Below, in pieces: positions 44,921-54,660 of a DNA stretch of 64,000 bases. The position numbers were made by a program, and so were the translations under genes. The stretch comes from Oscillatoria sp. FACHB-1406 (GTDB lineage: Bacteria; Cyanobacteriota; Cyanobacteriia; Cyanobacteriales; Spirulinaceae): NCBI RefSeq assembly GCF_014698145.1, contig NZ_JACJSM010000002.1:1-64000 (forward strand), in the 5' to 3' direction. The notes under the pieces were generated by a model. It did no database searches, was not told where the DNA came from, and saw only the letters and a list, made by a program, of their open reading frames with translations. How positions within the stretch are numbered: the stretch's first letter is position 1; every line of letters starts with the position of its first letter.

Positions 44921-46714
44921 ATGCGTTCCTTTCTCAAACAAACCTTTGCCAGTCTCGTCGGTACTTTTGCTGCTCTTACACTCCTCTTCGTCTTAGGAAC
45001 GGGGGGCTTAGTTCTGCTGATGATTGCGGCAGTTAGAGAGAGCAACGAACCGCCGCAAGTTAAAGATAAATCCGTTCTCGTTTTAGATCTGACAACGCAA
45101 ATTCGGGATACCGATCCGACGCTAGACGTATCGCAGGCGTTCTCCAGTCAAATTCCCAAAACCTTTGCCCTCTCGCAACTGATTAAAGCGATCGATAAAG
45201 CAACTCGCGATCGCCGCATTGTTGCCCTCCTTTTAGACGGTTCTCGCATCACGACCAGCGAAACGGATTTTTCAACCTTCAAAGAACTGCGCCCCGCCTT
45301 AGAAAAATTTAGGGCAGCGGGCAAGAAAATCGTTGCTTACGGTGTGAATTGGGGAGAGCGCGAATACTACCTTAGTTCCGTCGCTGACGAAATTGCCATC
45401 CATCCGATGGGAACCTTAGAATTCAATGGTTTAAGCTCAGACCAAGTATTTTTCACCGGAGCCTTAGAAAAATTTGGAGTTGGAGTCCAAGTCGTGCGCG
45501 TCGGGAAGTATAAATCCGCCGTCGAACCCTTCACCCAAAAACAACTGAGTCCTGCAAGTCGGGAACAACTCGAAAACTGGGTGGGCGATATCTGGCGGGA
45601 TTTTCTCACGAGCGTGGGTAAAAGTCGCAAAATTGCCCCGCAGAGTTTACAAGCGCTAGCCGATACTAAAGGACTCTTAATGCCCGCAGAAGCGCGAGCC
45701 GCCAAATTAATCGATCGCGTCGCCTACTTCGATGAAGTAGTGGCCGAGTTGCAAAAATTAACGGGTAAAAGCGACGGCGAAGAAACCTTCCGACAGATTC
45801 GCATGGAAACCTATCGCGACGTTCCCGTTAAGGAAGCAAAAACTCGTTCCTCTAATAACAAAGTTGCCATCATTTACGCGGAAGGCGAAATTGTTGGCGG
45901 TCAAGGCGAAGATACTCAAATTGGTAGCGATCGCCTCAATAAAACCTTACGCAAAGCTCGCAATGACGAAGAAGTTAAAGCAGTCGTGTTGCGCGTCAAT
46001 AGTCCCGGCGGTAGTGCCACCGCCTCCGAACTGATCGCGCGCGAGGTGAAACTGCTGCGGCAGAAAAAACCCGTTATCCTCTCAATGGGGAATGTCACGG
46101 CTTCCGGAGGATATTGGATTGCCACGAGCGCCGATTATATCTTTGCTCAAACCAACACCATTACCGGCTCGATCGGGGTTTTTGGCTTATTGCCTAACAT
46201 CCAAAAGATTACCAATAATAACGGGATAACTTGGGATAACGTTAAGACCGCTAAACTGGCAGATATCGAGACGGTTTCGCGTCCGAAAAATCCTCAAGAA
46301 ATGGCTCTCTATCAGCGGTTTGTCAATGGAACCTATAACTTATTTCTCGATAAAGTCGCGCAGGGTCGGAAACTTCCGAAAGCAAAGGTCGCTCAAATCG
46401 CGCAAGGGCGAGTCTGGTCGGGTCAAGATGCTAAGCAATTGGGTTTAGTGGATCGATTGGGGGGGTTAGATGACGCGATCGCCTACGCAGCGAAAAAAGC
46501 CAACTTGGGCGACGATTGGGAAGCGAAAGAATACCTCGAGGAACCGAGTTTTGAATCGCAACTGTTAAAGTTTGTCCTACAAGAATCGCGTCTGTCTGCC
46601 GATCCGCTGACTCGCGAATTTTCCAGGTTCTCAAAGGATTTAGACTTAGTTAATCGCTTTAACGACCCGCGAGGGGTTTATGCTTTTCTCCCTTTTGATT
46701 GGCACGTTCATTAA
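44921..46714 (+). CDS. sppA: Signal peptide peptidase SppA, 67K type
   Basis: This membrane-anchored serine protease degrades cleaved signal peptides; in cyanobacteria it is linked to phycobilisome turnover under light stress. The 597 residues comprise an N-terminal TM (about 10-38) and two tandem Clp-like domains. The catalytic Lys is in RVGKYKSAVEPF of the first domain and the Ser in VTASGGYW of the second, as expected for the long form. Other conserved runs are RVNSPGGSATASE and GSIGVFG. Confidence 0.94.
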   Translation: MRSFLKQTFASLVGTFAALTLLFVLGTGGLVLLMIAAVRESNEPPQVKDKSVLVLDLTTQIRDTDPTLDVSQAFSSQIPKTFALSQLIKAIDKATRDRRIVALLLDGSRITTSETDFSTFKELRPALEKFRAAGKKIVAYGVNWGEREYYLSSVADEIAIHPMGTLEFNGLSSDQVFFTGALEKFGVGVQVVRVGKYKSAVEPFTQKQLSPASREQLENWVGDIWRDFLTSVGKSRKIAPQSLQALADTKGLLMPAEARAAKLIDRVAYFDEVVAELQKLTGKSDGEETFRQIRMETYRDVPVKEAKTRSSNNKVAIIYAEGEIVGGQGEDTQIGSDRLNKTLRKARNDEEVKAVVLRVNSPGGSATASELIAREVKLLRQKKPVILSMGNVTASGGYWIATSADYIFAQTNTITGSIGVFGLLPNIQKITNNNGITWDNVKTAKLADIETVSRPKNPQEMALYQRFVNGTYNLFLDKVAQGRKLPKAKVAQIAQGRVWSGQDAKQLGLVDRLGGLDDAIAYAAKKANLGDDWEAKEYLEEPSFESQLLKFVLQESRLSADPLTREFSRFSKDLDLVNRFNDPRGVYAFLPFDWHVH

Positions 46715-46768
46715 GTAGAATAATAAGTTCTAAAATCAAGCTTCAAAATGGGGAATTAAAAATAAAAA

Positions 46769-47290
46769 ATGTTTGCCCGCCCAACCAGATGGAAAGTTTT
46801 ACCGTTAGTATCGCTTGCTTTGGTACTAACTGGATGCGGTGGATATCCGCGTTTATTAAACTTTCCCTTCGATGCGGGAGGTCGCAGTTTGAATAGTTCG
46901 GCGACTGAGAAAATGCCGCAAATTGCCTCGCGCTATATTGTCTTTGTTTCCGATCGCAACGGCGCTCAAGATGTCTACCTTTTTGACGCGCAAGACCGAA
47001 AAATTATCGATCTGCCGGGGTTGAATGCGTTTGATGCGATCGCGTCCGATCCTTCCATTTCTGAAGATGGACGCTACATCGTTTATACAAGCAGCCGTCA
47101 AGGGTTTTCCGATATTTACCTATTCGATCGCGAAACGCAGATTAATCGCAATTTAACGGCTACTATTCAAGCAGAGGTGCGCCATCCCCAAATTAGTGCT
47201 GATGGTTCCGCGATCGCCTTTGAATTTGCTACCGACGGTCAGTGGGATATCATGGTTGTCGATCGCTCTGGCAAGATTTTGGATAAATGA
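46769..47290 (+). CDS. Lipoprotein with TolB-like (PD40) repeats
   Basis: The 173-residue protein starts with a lipoprotein signal (VSLALVLTGCG, lipidated Cys near 23). Two or three TolB/PD40 beta-propeller blades follow (YIVFVSDRNGAQDVYLFD, YIVYTSSRQGFSDIYLFDRE, AFEFATDGQWDIMVVD). It is shorter than TolB itself and lacks its N-terminal domain. It is probably periplasmic or anchored in a membrane; role unknown. A hairpin 13 nt past the stop separates it from the convergent kinase gene. Confidence 0.85.
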   Translation: MFARPTRWKVLPLVSLALVLTGCGGYPRLLNFPFDAGGRSLNSSATEKMPQIASRYIVFVSDRNGAQDVYLFDAQDRKIIDLPGLNAFDAIASDPSISEDGRYIVYTSSRQGFSDIYLFDRETQINRNLTATIQAEVRHPQISADGSAIAFEFATDGQWDIMVVDRSGKILDK

Positions 47291-47302
47291 TCGAATGGGT
47301 AG

Positions 47303-47321
47303 GGGCGAATGCCCTTCGCCC
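47303..47321. terminator. Hairpin between convergent lipoprotein and kinase genes
   Basis: GGGCGAA and TTCGCCC pair over 7 bp around TGCCC, in the 39-nt gap between two convergent stops. Pyrimidine-rich CTTCTC follows on the plus strand. It may act for both genes. Confidence 0.5.
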
Positions 47322-47329
47322 TTCTCGTA

Positions 47330-48829
47330 TCAATGAATATCTTCGGGATAATTAGTTTGCACCGATTCGAGTTTCATTTCAATCTTGGGTTTGAGGGTGT
47401 CGTACTCTTGACGCAGGATATTTTTACTGGTTTGAGGGTTAGAAACTGACGGTAAAGTTTGACTGGTATCTGCCCAATTGATCAGCATTTTGCACTGCGT
47501 CGGATCGATCGTAGAAACCATGACGTGCTTGCACTGGTGCGGATCTTCGAGGGCGAAGAACAAGATGCGATAAGCGCCGGATTTGCCCAACTGACGGGCG
47601 AGACGTTGCCCCTTAGACTGCTTGAGGTCGAGGTAACAAGGCAGCCAGCGCGCGCCGCGATCGCGGCTGTAAAGTACGGTAATCCATAGCAGCATCGGGT
47701 GAGGACTAGCCAGGAAAAGAAATTGGTTATAGCGCGTACTCTGCCTGCGGTTGAAAATATCTTGCTCGGAAAGCATCACCCACAGCGTCGCAATTCGACC
47801 TTGGGAAGTTGAAATCGCTTCAGGAAAAACGATTTGTTTTTTCGGTTTATCCGTCGGCCAAGTCGCTCTCATACAAAGCGATTCAATCGTCGGAGCGGCA
47901 ACTTCTTGGACGGGAACGGGGAAACGCGATCGCTCGCGCTTAGGATAGCGAGGATCTTGCAACTCTAACCCTTCCAGGGCGCTTAAAATTTCGCTTGCAC
48001 TTTGAGGGCGCTGGCTCGGATCCTTTGCCAAACATTGGTGGATTAAAGCTTCCAATTCTGAAGGAATTTTAAGCTCTGGTGGGAAAGATTTTGGGGGCGT
48101 ATTATGGTGGGCTTTATACCAACCGCCAAAGGAAGGAGTTGCCGGTAAAATTGGCATCTCTCCCGACAGCATTTCGTACATCATAATGCCCAAACTATAA
48201 ATATCCGAGCGATTATCGAGTTCTTTTCCTTCAATTTGTTCGGGGGAACAATAGGCTAGGGTTCCCATAAACGAATGAGTCTGTTCCTGATTGGCTTCAA
48301 TTAATTTAGCAATCCCAAAATCGAGGATTTTAACCAATTCTCCCAAAGTTGTATCGGGTAGGATCAAAATATTACTCGGTTTAATATCGCGGTGAACGAT
48401 TTTGGCGATTTCGCGGTTGAACGTAATACCTTGATGAGCGGCTTCGAGTCCCAAACAAATTTGGCGGGTTAAGGCAATAAATCGCGTTATGGTTAAACGC
48501 TGCGTTTTAATGATGTCGCTGAGATTGTTCCCCTCGAGAAATTCCATCACGTAGTAAGGAATATCCCGTTCGTCTACCCCATAATCGCGAACGCGAACGA
48601 TGTGAATGCTTTTTTCTGCGAGGAGGGCGCAGACGGTCGCTTCCCGCACGAAGCGATCGCGCATTTTCTGGTTGAGCAAGGTTTGAGCTAAAAACTTTAC
48701 CGCCACTGTCACGCTGCCCAGCAGTAAATCTTCAGCGCGATAAACCTGCCCCATCGCGCCCTTGCCCGCGAGTTCGACCAACTTATAACGATTTGCCAGC
48801 AAACGGCCAGAATTGGGGTCTTGTATCAT
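47330..48829 (-). CDS. Serine/threonine protein kinase
   Basis: Residues about 14-290 form a complete Hanks-type kinase: ELAGKGAMGQVYRAED (Gly loop), VAVKFL (Lys), VHRDIKPSN (catalytic Asp), LDFGIAK, and AYCSPEQIEG (activation segment). The C-terminal 200 residues are an uncharacterised domain (e.g. LLWITVLYSRDRGARWLPC) found with cyanobacterial kinases. It has no membrane segment. It is 47 nt downstream of a hypothetical gene on the same strand. Confidence 0.93.
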   Translation of the reverse strand: MIQDPNSGRLLANRYKLVELAGKGAMGQVYRAEDLLLGSVTVAVKFLAQTLLNQKMRDRFVREATVCALLAEKSIHIVRVRDYGVDERDIPYYVMEFLEGNNLSDIIKTQRLTITRFIALTRQICLGLEAAHQGITFNREIAKIVHRDIKPSNILILPDTTLGELVKILDFGIAKLIEANQEQTHSFMGTLAYCSPEQIEGKELDNRSDIYSLGIMMYEMLSGEMPILPATPSFGGWYKAHHNTPPKSFPPELKIPSELEALIHQCLAKDPSQRPQSASEILSALEGLELQDPRYPKRERSRFPVPVQEVAAPTIESLCMRATWPTDKPKKQIVFPEAISTSQGRIATLWVMLSEQDIFNRRQSTRYNQFLFLASPHPMLLWITVLYSRDRGARWLPCYLDLKQSKGQRLARQLGKSGAYRILFFALEDPHQCKHVMVSTIDPTQCKMLINWADTSQTLPSVSNPQTSKNILRQEYDTLKPKIEMKLESVQTNYPEDIH

Positions 48830-48876
48830 AATGGATCGTCTCGATTCAAAGAGCGCATTCGGGATGACGGCGATGG

Positions 48877-49383
48877 TTATCGCTGTCGTTCTAGCTGGGC
48901 TTCCATGATGCTGGTCAAAGAGTGTCCCGTCAGGATGCCGCTCGAGAGAAAGTAAGTATCGTTATTGAGCCGGTACAATGTTTCAAAACCGCTCCGAGAT
49001 TGGCTGTCGCCGCGCGCTGCATCGCTCAGCACCCAGTAGCGCTGCACGATGGTGGAGGGCGAGATTAAACCTTCCCCCTCGACGCGCCCGAGCAACGTCT
49101 GTTGGAGGACAAAATTATACTGACTTTCTCCGGCATCAAGACGACCGCGATATTGAAAAGCAATGGATTCGCGATCGCTTTTTGGGAAAATTAGCTTAGT
49201 TACCCAAGTGAACCAATTTTCATGATTCCAAGCAACGATAGTTTTTCCTTGAACGGGTATCGGAACGCTGTTGCGCTCCAACCACTGTCCTTGGAGTATC
49301 CAACGTCCTTCTTCCATTAAAAAGGTATGAGCCACAGTTACTAACCCAAGCGATAGGTACGATCGCGATTGATTGAAGCGCAC
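48877..49383 (-). CDS. Hypothetical protein upstream of the Ser/Thr kinase
   Basis: The 168-residue protein is predicted to be mostly beta: YLSLGLVTVAHTFLMEEGRW, ILQGQWLERNSVPIPVQGK, ESIAFQYRGRLDAGES and a C-terminal helix (SLTSIMEAQLERQR). The VAHTFLMEEGRWILQG opening looks like a lipocalin/DUF-type strand pattern. No family assigned. It is probably co-transcribed with the kinase and may be its partner. Confidence 0.75.
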   Translation of the reverse strand: MRFNQSRSYLSLGLVTVAHTFLMEEGRWILQGQWLERNSVPIPVQGKTIVAWNHENWFTWVTKLIFPKSDRESIAFQYRGRLDAGESQYNFVLQQTLLGRVEGEGLISPSTIVQRYWVLSDAARGDSQSRSGFETLYRLNNDTYFLSSGILTGHSLTSIMEAQLERQR

Positions 49384-49533
49384 TTGACGTTCGTTGCTTC
49401 GTCTTACAATTAGTGCGCTCGCTTTAAATTTTAACTGACTCGGGCGGGAAGTCTCGCACTCTAGGGCGGGGATGAATATTGAAAGGGTGAGGATGGGGTG
49501 AGAGGGAGAGGGGACTGAGTGCGAAATTACGAA

Positions 49534-50709
49534 TTACGAAGCGATCGCGGGCTGATAAATATCTCCCAGTTGCATCGGCTGCGTCGCGCCCGTCACCCCC
49601 GGCAAGTTCCCCGCGAGCGAGGATTTCAGCCGCCAGTACCCCAACACCGCAAACGCGATCGCTTCCTTATAATCCGAGTTTAAACCCGCTTCGTCGGTGG
49701 TTAAAACAGTCGCCGGTGCGACGCGCAACTGCAAGCGTTCTTTGAGATAGCCATTGCGACTGCCACCGCCGCAGAGTAGCACTTCATCGGGACGACGCTC
49801 CAAAAAGTCGCTGTAGCTGCGCGCCACCGAAGCCGCCGTTAATTCTGTCAGCGTCGCCAGCCAATCGACATCGCTCAATCGATACTCTGACGCTTCTTGC
49901 CAGCAACGCTCTAAATAAGCTTGTCCGAACAATTCGCGTCCGGTGGATTTTGGCGGCGGCTGCTTGAAAAAGTCTTGTTCCAGCCAGCGATCGATCAGTT
50001 CCAGACAGGGCGTACCGCGAGCGGCAAACTGCCCATTGCTATCGTAGGTTTGCGCGCCCTGCGTCACCTGTTGCATGGCTAAATCCATCAGCATATTACC
50101 CGGGCCGGTATCCCAGCCCCAAATCCCGCCTTCCCAGTCGGGATGCTGGCGCGCGGGTAGATAGGTAACGTTGCCAATACCGCCGAGATTTTGCACGCAT
50201 CGCGCTTTGTGAGGATGTGCGAGCAAGCAAGCATCGATTTTAGAGACGAGGGGCGCGCCTTGTCCGCCCGCAGCCATGTCAGCAGCGCGAAAGTTGTTGG
50301 CGACGGGCAATCCGGTTAAGGAAGCCAAAAGCTCGCCGCGTCCGAGTTGCAGGGTGTAGCCCAAACGGGCGGCGCGATCGCCGTTTTCGGGCGGCGGACG
50401 GTGAAAGACGGTTTGGCCGTGGGAACCGATAAGTTCGGCTTTCGGATTTTCGATTTGAATTTCTCGGGCGGCGCGGGCAAAATGAGTTGCGATCGCATCG
50501 TCGAGTTCGGCGAATTCTAGCATCGAAATCGGCTCGCCCTCGCCCACTGCTAAGATTTTCGCTCGTAAGGTATCGGGGTAGGGGTAGGTTGTACCCGCGA
50601 TTAATTTGACTTCTAGATCGACTTCTAAGCCGTTAATTTCAACTAAAGCCGTATCGATTCCATCGACAGAAGTCCCGCTAATTAAACCGATTGCGTAGGT
50701 CATGGGCAA
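49534..50709 (-). CDS. anmK: Anhydro-N-acetylmuramic acid kinase
   Basis: It phosphorylates and opens 1,6-anhydro-MurNAc released from peptidoglycan, giving MurNAc-6-phosphate for recycling. The 391-residue protein has [15 protein letters not shown] at the start, [43 protein letters not shown] and [11 protein letters not shown], all typical of AnmK in the ASKHA fold. Length is normal. Single gene. Confidence 0.96.
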   Translation of the reverse strand: MPMTYAIGLISGTSVDGIDTALVEINGLEVDLEVKLIAGTTYPYPDTLRAKILAVGEGEPISMLEFAELDDAIATHFARAAREIQIENPKAELIGSHGQTVFHRPPPENGDRAARLGYTLQLGRGELLASLTGLPVANNFRAADMAAGGQGAPLVSKIDACLLAHPHKARCVQNLGGIGNVTYLPARQHPDWEGGIWGWDTGPGNMLMDLAMQQVTQGAQTYDSNGQFAARGTPCLELIDRWLEQDFFKQPPPKSTGRELFGQAYLERCWQEASEYRLSDVDWLATLTELTAASVARSYSDFLERRPDEVLLCGGGSRNGYLKERLQLRVAPATVLTTDEAGLNSDYKEAIAFAVLGYWRLKSSLAGNLPGVTGATQPMQLGDIYQPAIAS

Positions 50710-50925
50710 TTTATAGCGAGTTGGAGTTAATCGAATAATTGGATAGCTATTCTCAGTATATAACCCACCCGTCCCTCGTTTAAACCTGTCTTTACATTAA
50801 AACTGTTGCCGCACCCAACCTCCTTTAATACCACTCAAACAAGCAAAATTATTGCTTTTTGTGCTAAAATAAGGAATCATTCAAAACGCCCTAATTTTTT
50901 TAAATTAATAGGGAGGTTAAAGTCG

Positions 50926-51375
50926 GTGCTATCTTGCTTTGATATTGCTAATTATTTTATTTGACTAGCCAATGAAACCGGCTCTTTTTTAAGTAACTTA
51001 AAACTTCAAAAGCTGGTTTACTACGCTCAAGCTTGGCATCTTGCTCTCTACGATAATCCTCTCTTTGAAGAAGATTTTGAAGCCTGGGTACATGGCCCTG
51101 TAATTCCATCTCTGTATCAAAAATATAAATCTTTTGGATGGCAGCCCATCGTTGAACCTGCTGTCCATAAGCTTCCCGAAGATGTTGAAGCATTTTTAAG
51201 CGAAGTTGCAAGTGAATACTTTGCTTGCGATGCTTATGAATTAGAACAAATGACTCACGTTGAAGCTCCTTGGAATTTAGCCAGAGGGGATTTACCGCCC
51301 GATGTTCCTTCCAATGAAATTATCGAGAAAGAGTGGATGAAGGAGTATTACGGAGCGGATGTCAAAGAAAATTAA
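50926..51375 (+). pseudogene. Panacea-domain (DUF4065) antitoxin with an early in-frame TGA
   Basis: From GTG 50926, 9 nt after GGGAGG, the frame reads VLSCFDIANYFI, then TGA (50962-50964), then LANETGSFLSNLKLQKLVYY, AQAWHLALYDNPLFEEDFEA, WVHGPVIPSLYQ and on to TAA at 51373. This is the Panacea/SocA-like domain of antitoxins that neutralise varied toxins. Codon 13 would be a sense codon in relatives (ANYFISLANE or similar). After the TGA no in-frame ATG occurs until 51249. Either the gene is dead, read-through or a non-ATG restart occurs, or it is a sequencing error. Its end overlaps the next gene by 17 nt. Confidence 0.8.
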
Positions 51376-51790
51376 GAAGACGAATCTCTCGAAGACGAGT
51401 CCATCAGGAATTAAAGCAACTAAGCTGAAACCGCGAGGTATCAGCTTTTCGTTTAAATACTATCAAAACGATAAGGAAAAGTTTTCTTGTCAGGGTAGAC
51501 CTGATACCTACTGGCTAACCTTAATCGAGCGTTTAAAAGCGCTGTCTGGTCTATCAAACCAAGAATTACTGGTGAATCGAAGTAGTTCCCTTAGATGTCA
51601 TCCAATCCAATGGGAAGATACTAGCGAAGATTGTTTTGGATTGCCGAATGAAGAACAATTGGTAGACACACCCTACCAATTTTCCATTTCATCTAACGAA
51701 CATGATAGAGTTCATGAATTTTTTATAGATGAAGTCTTCTATATTGTTTGGTTTGACCCCGACCATCGGCTTTATTCTGGAAAGACTTAA
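51359..51790 (+). CDS. Probable toxin partner of the Panacea protein
   Basis: The 143-residue protein has a basic N terminus (SKKIKKTNLSK, LKPRGISFSFKYYQ). A folded part follows (DTYWLTLIERLKALSGLSNQ, ... HEFFIDEVFYIVWFDPDHRLY). The ending FYIVWFDPDHxLY is a motif I have seen in small proteins next to DUF4065 genes, but I cannot name the family. Overlap with the Panacea gene by 17 nt indicates coupled translation, as in toxin-antitoxin pairs. The toxin role is inferred from this arrangement only. Confidence 0.7.
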   Translation: MSKKIKKTNLSKTSPSGIKATKLKPRGISFSFKYYQNDKEKFSCQGRPDTYWLTLIERLKALSGLSNQELLVNRSSSLRCHPIQWEDTSEDCFGLPNEEQLVDTPYQFSISSNEHDRVHEFFIDEVFYIVWFDPDHRLYSGKT

Positions 51791-51999
51791 TCAAAAGAAC
51801 ATTCAATCCGAGAGAATCCAGCTTATACCAATTTAAGATTGCGTTGCCTAGAATCAACTCTCCTAAATTATCAGGATAACGGTGCGTTACGCTTCGCGCT
51901 CCACACCCTACTTTTCATTCTATGCAGCGACCCATCAATCTGGTATTAGCATGAGCAAGTTCGATGTAAATTCAATTCCAATCTTTTTCCAGAGAACCT

Positions 52000-52614
52000 T
52001 TACGGCTTTTTCTTCTTCCGAGTCTGCGTTAACACTCTTGACTCGATAATAAACTCAGGAATTTCCCACAGTTCGGTTTCGCTTAAGCTATATTGTTCGC
52101 AAACCAAACTCAAGCGATTTCCCGAACTTTTGACGGCATTAACCGCATGGGTTAAATCACCTTGAAAATGAAGTAAAACGTTCGTTTGAGGTTTGATTTC
52201 GGCGACTCGGCGTTTTTGCTGGGAGAGGACGAGTTCGCCGCCTTCTAAGTCGGGGGGGACGCGGGCGTAAAGGACGCTAACGATCGCGGGCGGGGCAATT
52301 GCTTTACAATAAGAACGTAAGGAGCGATCGATATGAGGATCGACCCTAGAACCTCGGGTGAGAAGCAAGGGATTGAGATAAAACGCATTGCAGTGCGACT
52401 CAAGGGCGCGATCGAGGTAGGGCTTAAAAAAGGGAAACTTTTGTTCGACTTCGGGCAATCCGGAACGTTGAAAGGCGATCGAGAATCCTTTGGTTCCGAC
52501 AAAATCTCGATTGAGGTTATTAGTTGTGAAATAAGAACAGTTGCAAACTTCTCCCCATAGATCGTTGAGATATTTATCGGGGAAAATATTGGCTTGTTGT
52601 CGATAGTATTTCAA
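52000..52614 (-). CDS. 2OG-Fe(II) oxygenase-like protein
   Basis: Residues of the 204-aa protein show the double-stranded beta-helix iron site: HxD in DPHIDRSLRSY, the distal His in LTHAVNAV, and a 2-oxoglutarate-binding Arg in GNRLSLVCEQYSL. The substrate is unknown. The frame is open to 52746, but the family I recall begins KYYRQQANxFP, so the TTG at 52614 is preferred. It starts one base beyond the stop (52616-52618) of the ABC ATPase, implying translational coupling. If instead it starts at ATG 52689, it overlaps that gene by 74 nt. Confidence 0.82.
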   Translation of the reverse strand: MKYYRQQANIFPDKYLNDLWGEVCNCSYFTTNNLNRDFVGTKGFSIAFQRSGLPEVEQKFPFFKPYLDRALESHCNAFYLNPLLLTRGSRVDPHIDRSLRSYCKAIAPPAIVSVLYARVPPDLEGGELVLSQQKRRVAEIKPQTNVLLHFQGDLTHAVNAVKSSGNRLSLVCEQYSLSETELWEIPEFIIESRVLTQTRKKKKP

Positions 52615-52615
52615 G

Positions 52616-53410
52616 TTACAATATCTGCGATAAAAACTGTTGGGAACGTTCGTGTTGGGGGTTATTAAAAAAGGCTTCGGGGGTTGCATCTTCAACGAGC
52701 AAACCGTCAGCCATGAGGACAACGCGATCGGCAACTTCGCGGGCAAACCCGACTTCGTGAGTCACGCACACCATCGTCATTCCATCGGCGGCAAGCGATC
52801 GCATCGTATCCAAAACTTCCCGCACCATTTCTGGATCCAAGGCGGAAGTCGGTTCGTCAAAAAGCATGATTTTCGGCTGCATGGCGAGGGCGCGCGCGAT
52901 CGCAACCCGCTGCTGTTGTCCGCCAGAAAGTTGTCCGGGAAACTTCTTCGCCTGTTCCAGGATGCCCACTTTCTCCAACAGTTGCATCGCGGTTGCTTCT
53001 GCCTCTGCCTTCTTCTTTCGTCGCACCCAAATCGGAGCTAGCATCACATTTTGCAGCACGGTTAAATGGGGAAACAAATTAAATTGTTGAAACACCATTC
53101 CCACTTCCCGACGAATTGCATCGATATTTTTTAAGTCGTGGGAAAGTTCGATCCCATCAACCGTAATTTTACCTTTTTGATACTCTTCCAGGGCATTAAA
53201 GGTGCGAATAAACGTCGATTTCCCCGACCCAGAAGGCCCCATCACGACTACCACTTCCCCGCGTCGCACCGTCAAACTTACACCGCGCAGAACGTGAAAC
53301 TTATTGCTGGCGTACCACTTATGAACGTCGGTTGCAACAATCATTTCTTCACCTGTTGTACTGCCAGTAACACTGCTTTGTAAATGAGTTGTCGGTTGTT
53401 TATCTAGCAT
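52616..53410 (-). CDS. bgtA: Polar amino-acid ABC transporter ATP-binding protein
   Basis: The 264-residue ATPase belongs to the GlnQ/AapP/BgtA group. Walker A is GPSGSGKST, the signature [14 protein letters not shown], Walker [12 protein letters not shown] and the switch His in VTHEVGFA. The N-terminal 25 residues are a low-complexity extension. It lies 40 nt after the permease gene, a gap filled by heptamer repeats, and powers the two permeases upstream. The gene name follows the cyanobacterial N-II amino-acid system. Confidence 0.9.
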   Translation of the reverse strand: MLDKQPTTHLQSSVTGSTTGEEMIVATDVHKWYASNKFHVLRGVSLTVRRGEVVVVMGPSGSGKSTFIRTFNALEEYQKGKITVDGIELSHDLKNIDAIRREVGMVFQQFNLFPHLTVLQNVMLAPIWVRRKKKAEAEATAMQLLEKVGILEQAKKFPGQLSGGQQQRVAIARALAMQPKIMLFDEPTSALDPEMVREVLDTMRSLAADGMTMVCVTHEVGFAREVADRVVLMADGLLVEDATPEAFFNNPQHERSQQFLSQIL

Positions 53411-53412
53411 CT

Positions 53413-53450
53413 GAGTTATGAGTTATGAGTTATGAGTTATAAATTATGAA
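53413..53450. repeat. Heptamer repeat (GAGTTAT)n inside the ABC operon
   Basis: Four copies of GAGTTAT and two variants fill nearly the whole gap between the second permease and the ATPase gene. It is the reverse complement of the ACTCATA family at 32057-32170. Confidence 0.85.
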
Positions 53451-54656
53451 TTATCTATGTTCGGTATTCACCTTCCGTTCGACCCAACGACTGCCTGCCG
53501 ACATTGCATAACAGAAGCACCAAAACAGCAGGGCATCGAACAAATACACTTCAATAAACCGTCCCCCAAAGTCAGAGTTTGCCAGAATCGAACGACTCAT
53601 TTTCAGCACTTCGACCAGTCCGACTAACGACAGTAGCGTTGTATCCTGAAACAAACTAATAAACTGACCGACAATCGCGGGAATCACGGCTTTTAGCGCT
53701 TGTGGCAAGACGATTAAACCGAGCGTTAGCGGTACGCTCAATCCTAACGCACTCGCAGCTTCGCTTTGCCCTCTCGGAATCGATTGCAGCCCGCCGCGCA
53801 CATTTTCAGCGAGATAGGCAGAACTAAATAGCGTTAAGCCAATGATGGCACGAAATACATTATCCGGAACCCAGGCTTCGGGTAAAAATAAGGGAACCAT
53901 TACCTGCCCCAGAAACAAAATCGTGACTAACGGAATGCCTCGAAAAATTTCAATATAGGCGATACAGAGGGCGCGCACCACAGGTAGAGAACTGCGCCGC
54001 CCCAACGCCATGATTACGCCGAGGGGAAAGCTCAACAAAATACTAATAACTGCTGTTAGTACGTTAAGCATTAAGCCTTGCCAACTGCTGCTGCGAATCT
54101 CCCTTAAGCCCAATCCGCCGCCAATCAGCCACCAACCGACAATTAAGACCAAAAACCAGTTTAAGGCGACCCACTGCCCCAAAGATGGAACTTTGCGACC
54201 GATTTGTTGCCCGACCCAAGCCATTGCGACAACGGCTCCGAGCATGGCCAAAAGGAGCAAGCGGAAGGGGAAAAGGGTGGGGACAAGCAAGCAGACGACA
54301 GCAGCAATGGCAATTCCGATGAGGATGCTGCGACTGTAAAGTTTTGCAACCGATCGCGCGATTACCCCCCAAGATAGCCCCGACATCACTGCAATGATGC
54401 CCAGCAACACCCACAAGCGCCAGCGCTCGGTTTTGGGGTAGGTTCCCGCCACGAACAAGTTTAAGTTTCTGGGAATCACATCCCATTTTGCTTGAGTTGT
54501 TGCCCAGTCTATAAAGTTGTAGAGACCGTAGGCTAAAAGTCCAAGTAGCACAACGGTAATAATGGCGTTATACCACGGAGAAAAAAGATTTTTCTTTGCC
54601 CAATTAATGGGACTATCTCGCATCTCTGGCGGCGGTAAGGTTTCGCTAGCAAGCAT
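53451..54656 (-). CDS. natH: Amino-acid ABC transporter permease, NatH/AapM type
   Basis: The 401-residue permease has about eight membrane segments. The C-terminal half holds the EAA loop (GQSEAASALGLSVPLTLGLIVLPQALKAVIPAIVGQ), which contacts the ATPase. The N-terminal extension with extra helices (TWKLYNFIDWATTQAKWDVI-like region) is typical of cyanobacterial NatH and rhizobial AapM. It imports neutral and acidic amino acids in the N-II system. The last residue pairs with NatG upstream. Confidence 0.9.
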   Translation of the reverse strand: MLASETLPPPEMRDSPINWAKKNLFSPWYNAIITVVLLGLLAYGLYNFIDWATTQAKWDVIPRNLNLFVAGTYPKTERWRLWVLLGIIAVMSGLSWGVIARSVAKLYSRSILIGIAIAAVVCLLVPTLFPFRLLLLAMLGAVVAMAWVGQQIGRKVPSLGQWVALNWFLVLIVGWWLIGGGLGLREIRSSSWQGLMLNVLTAVISILLSFPLGVIMALGRRSSLPVVRALCIAYIEIFRGIPLVTILFLGQVMVPLFLPEAWVPDNVFRAIIGLTLFSSAYLAENVRGGLQSIPRGQSEAASALGLSVPLTLGLIVLPQALKAVIPAIVGQFISLFQDTTLLSLVGLVEVLKMSRSILANSDFGGRFIEVYLFDALLFWCFCYAMSAGSRWVERKVNTEHR

Positions 54657-54660
54657 TAGG

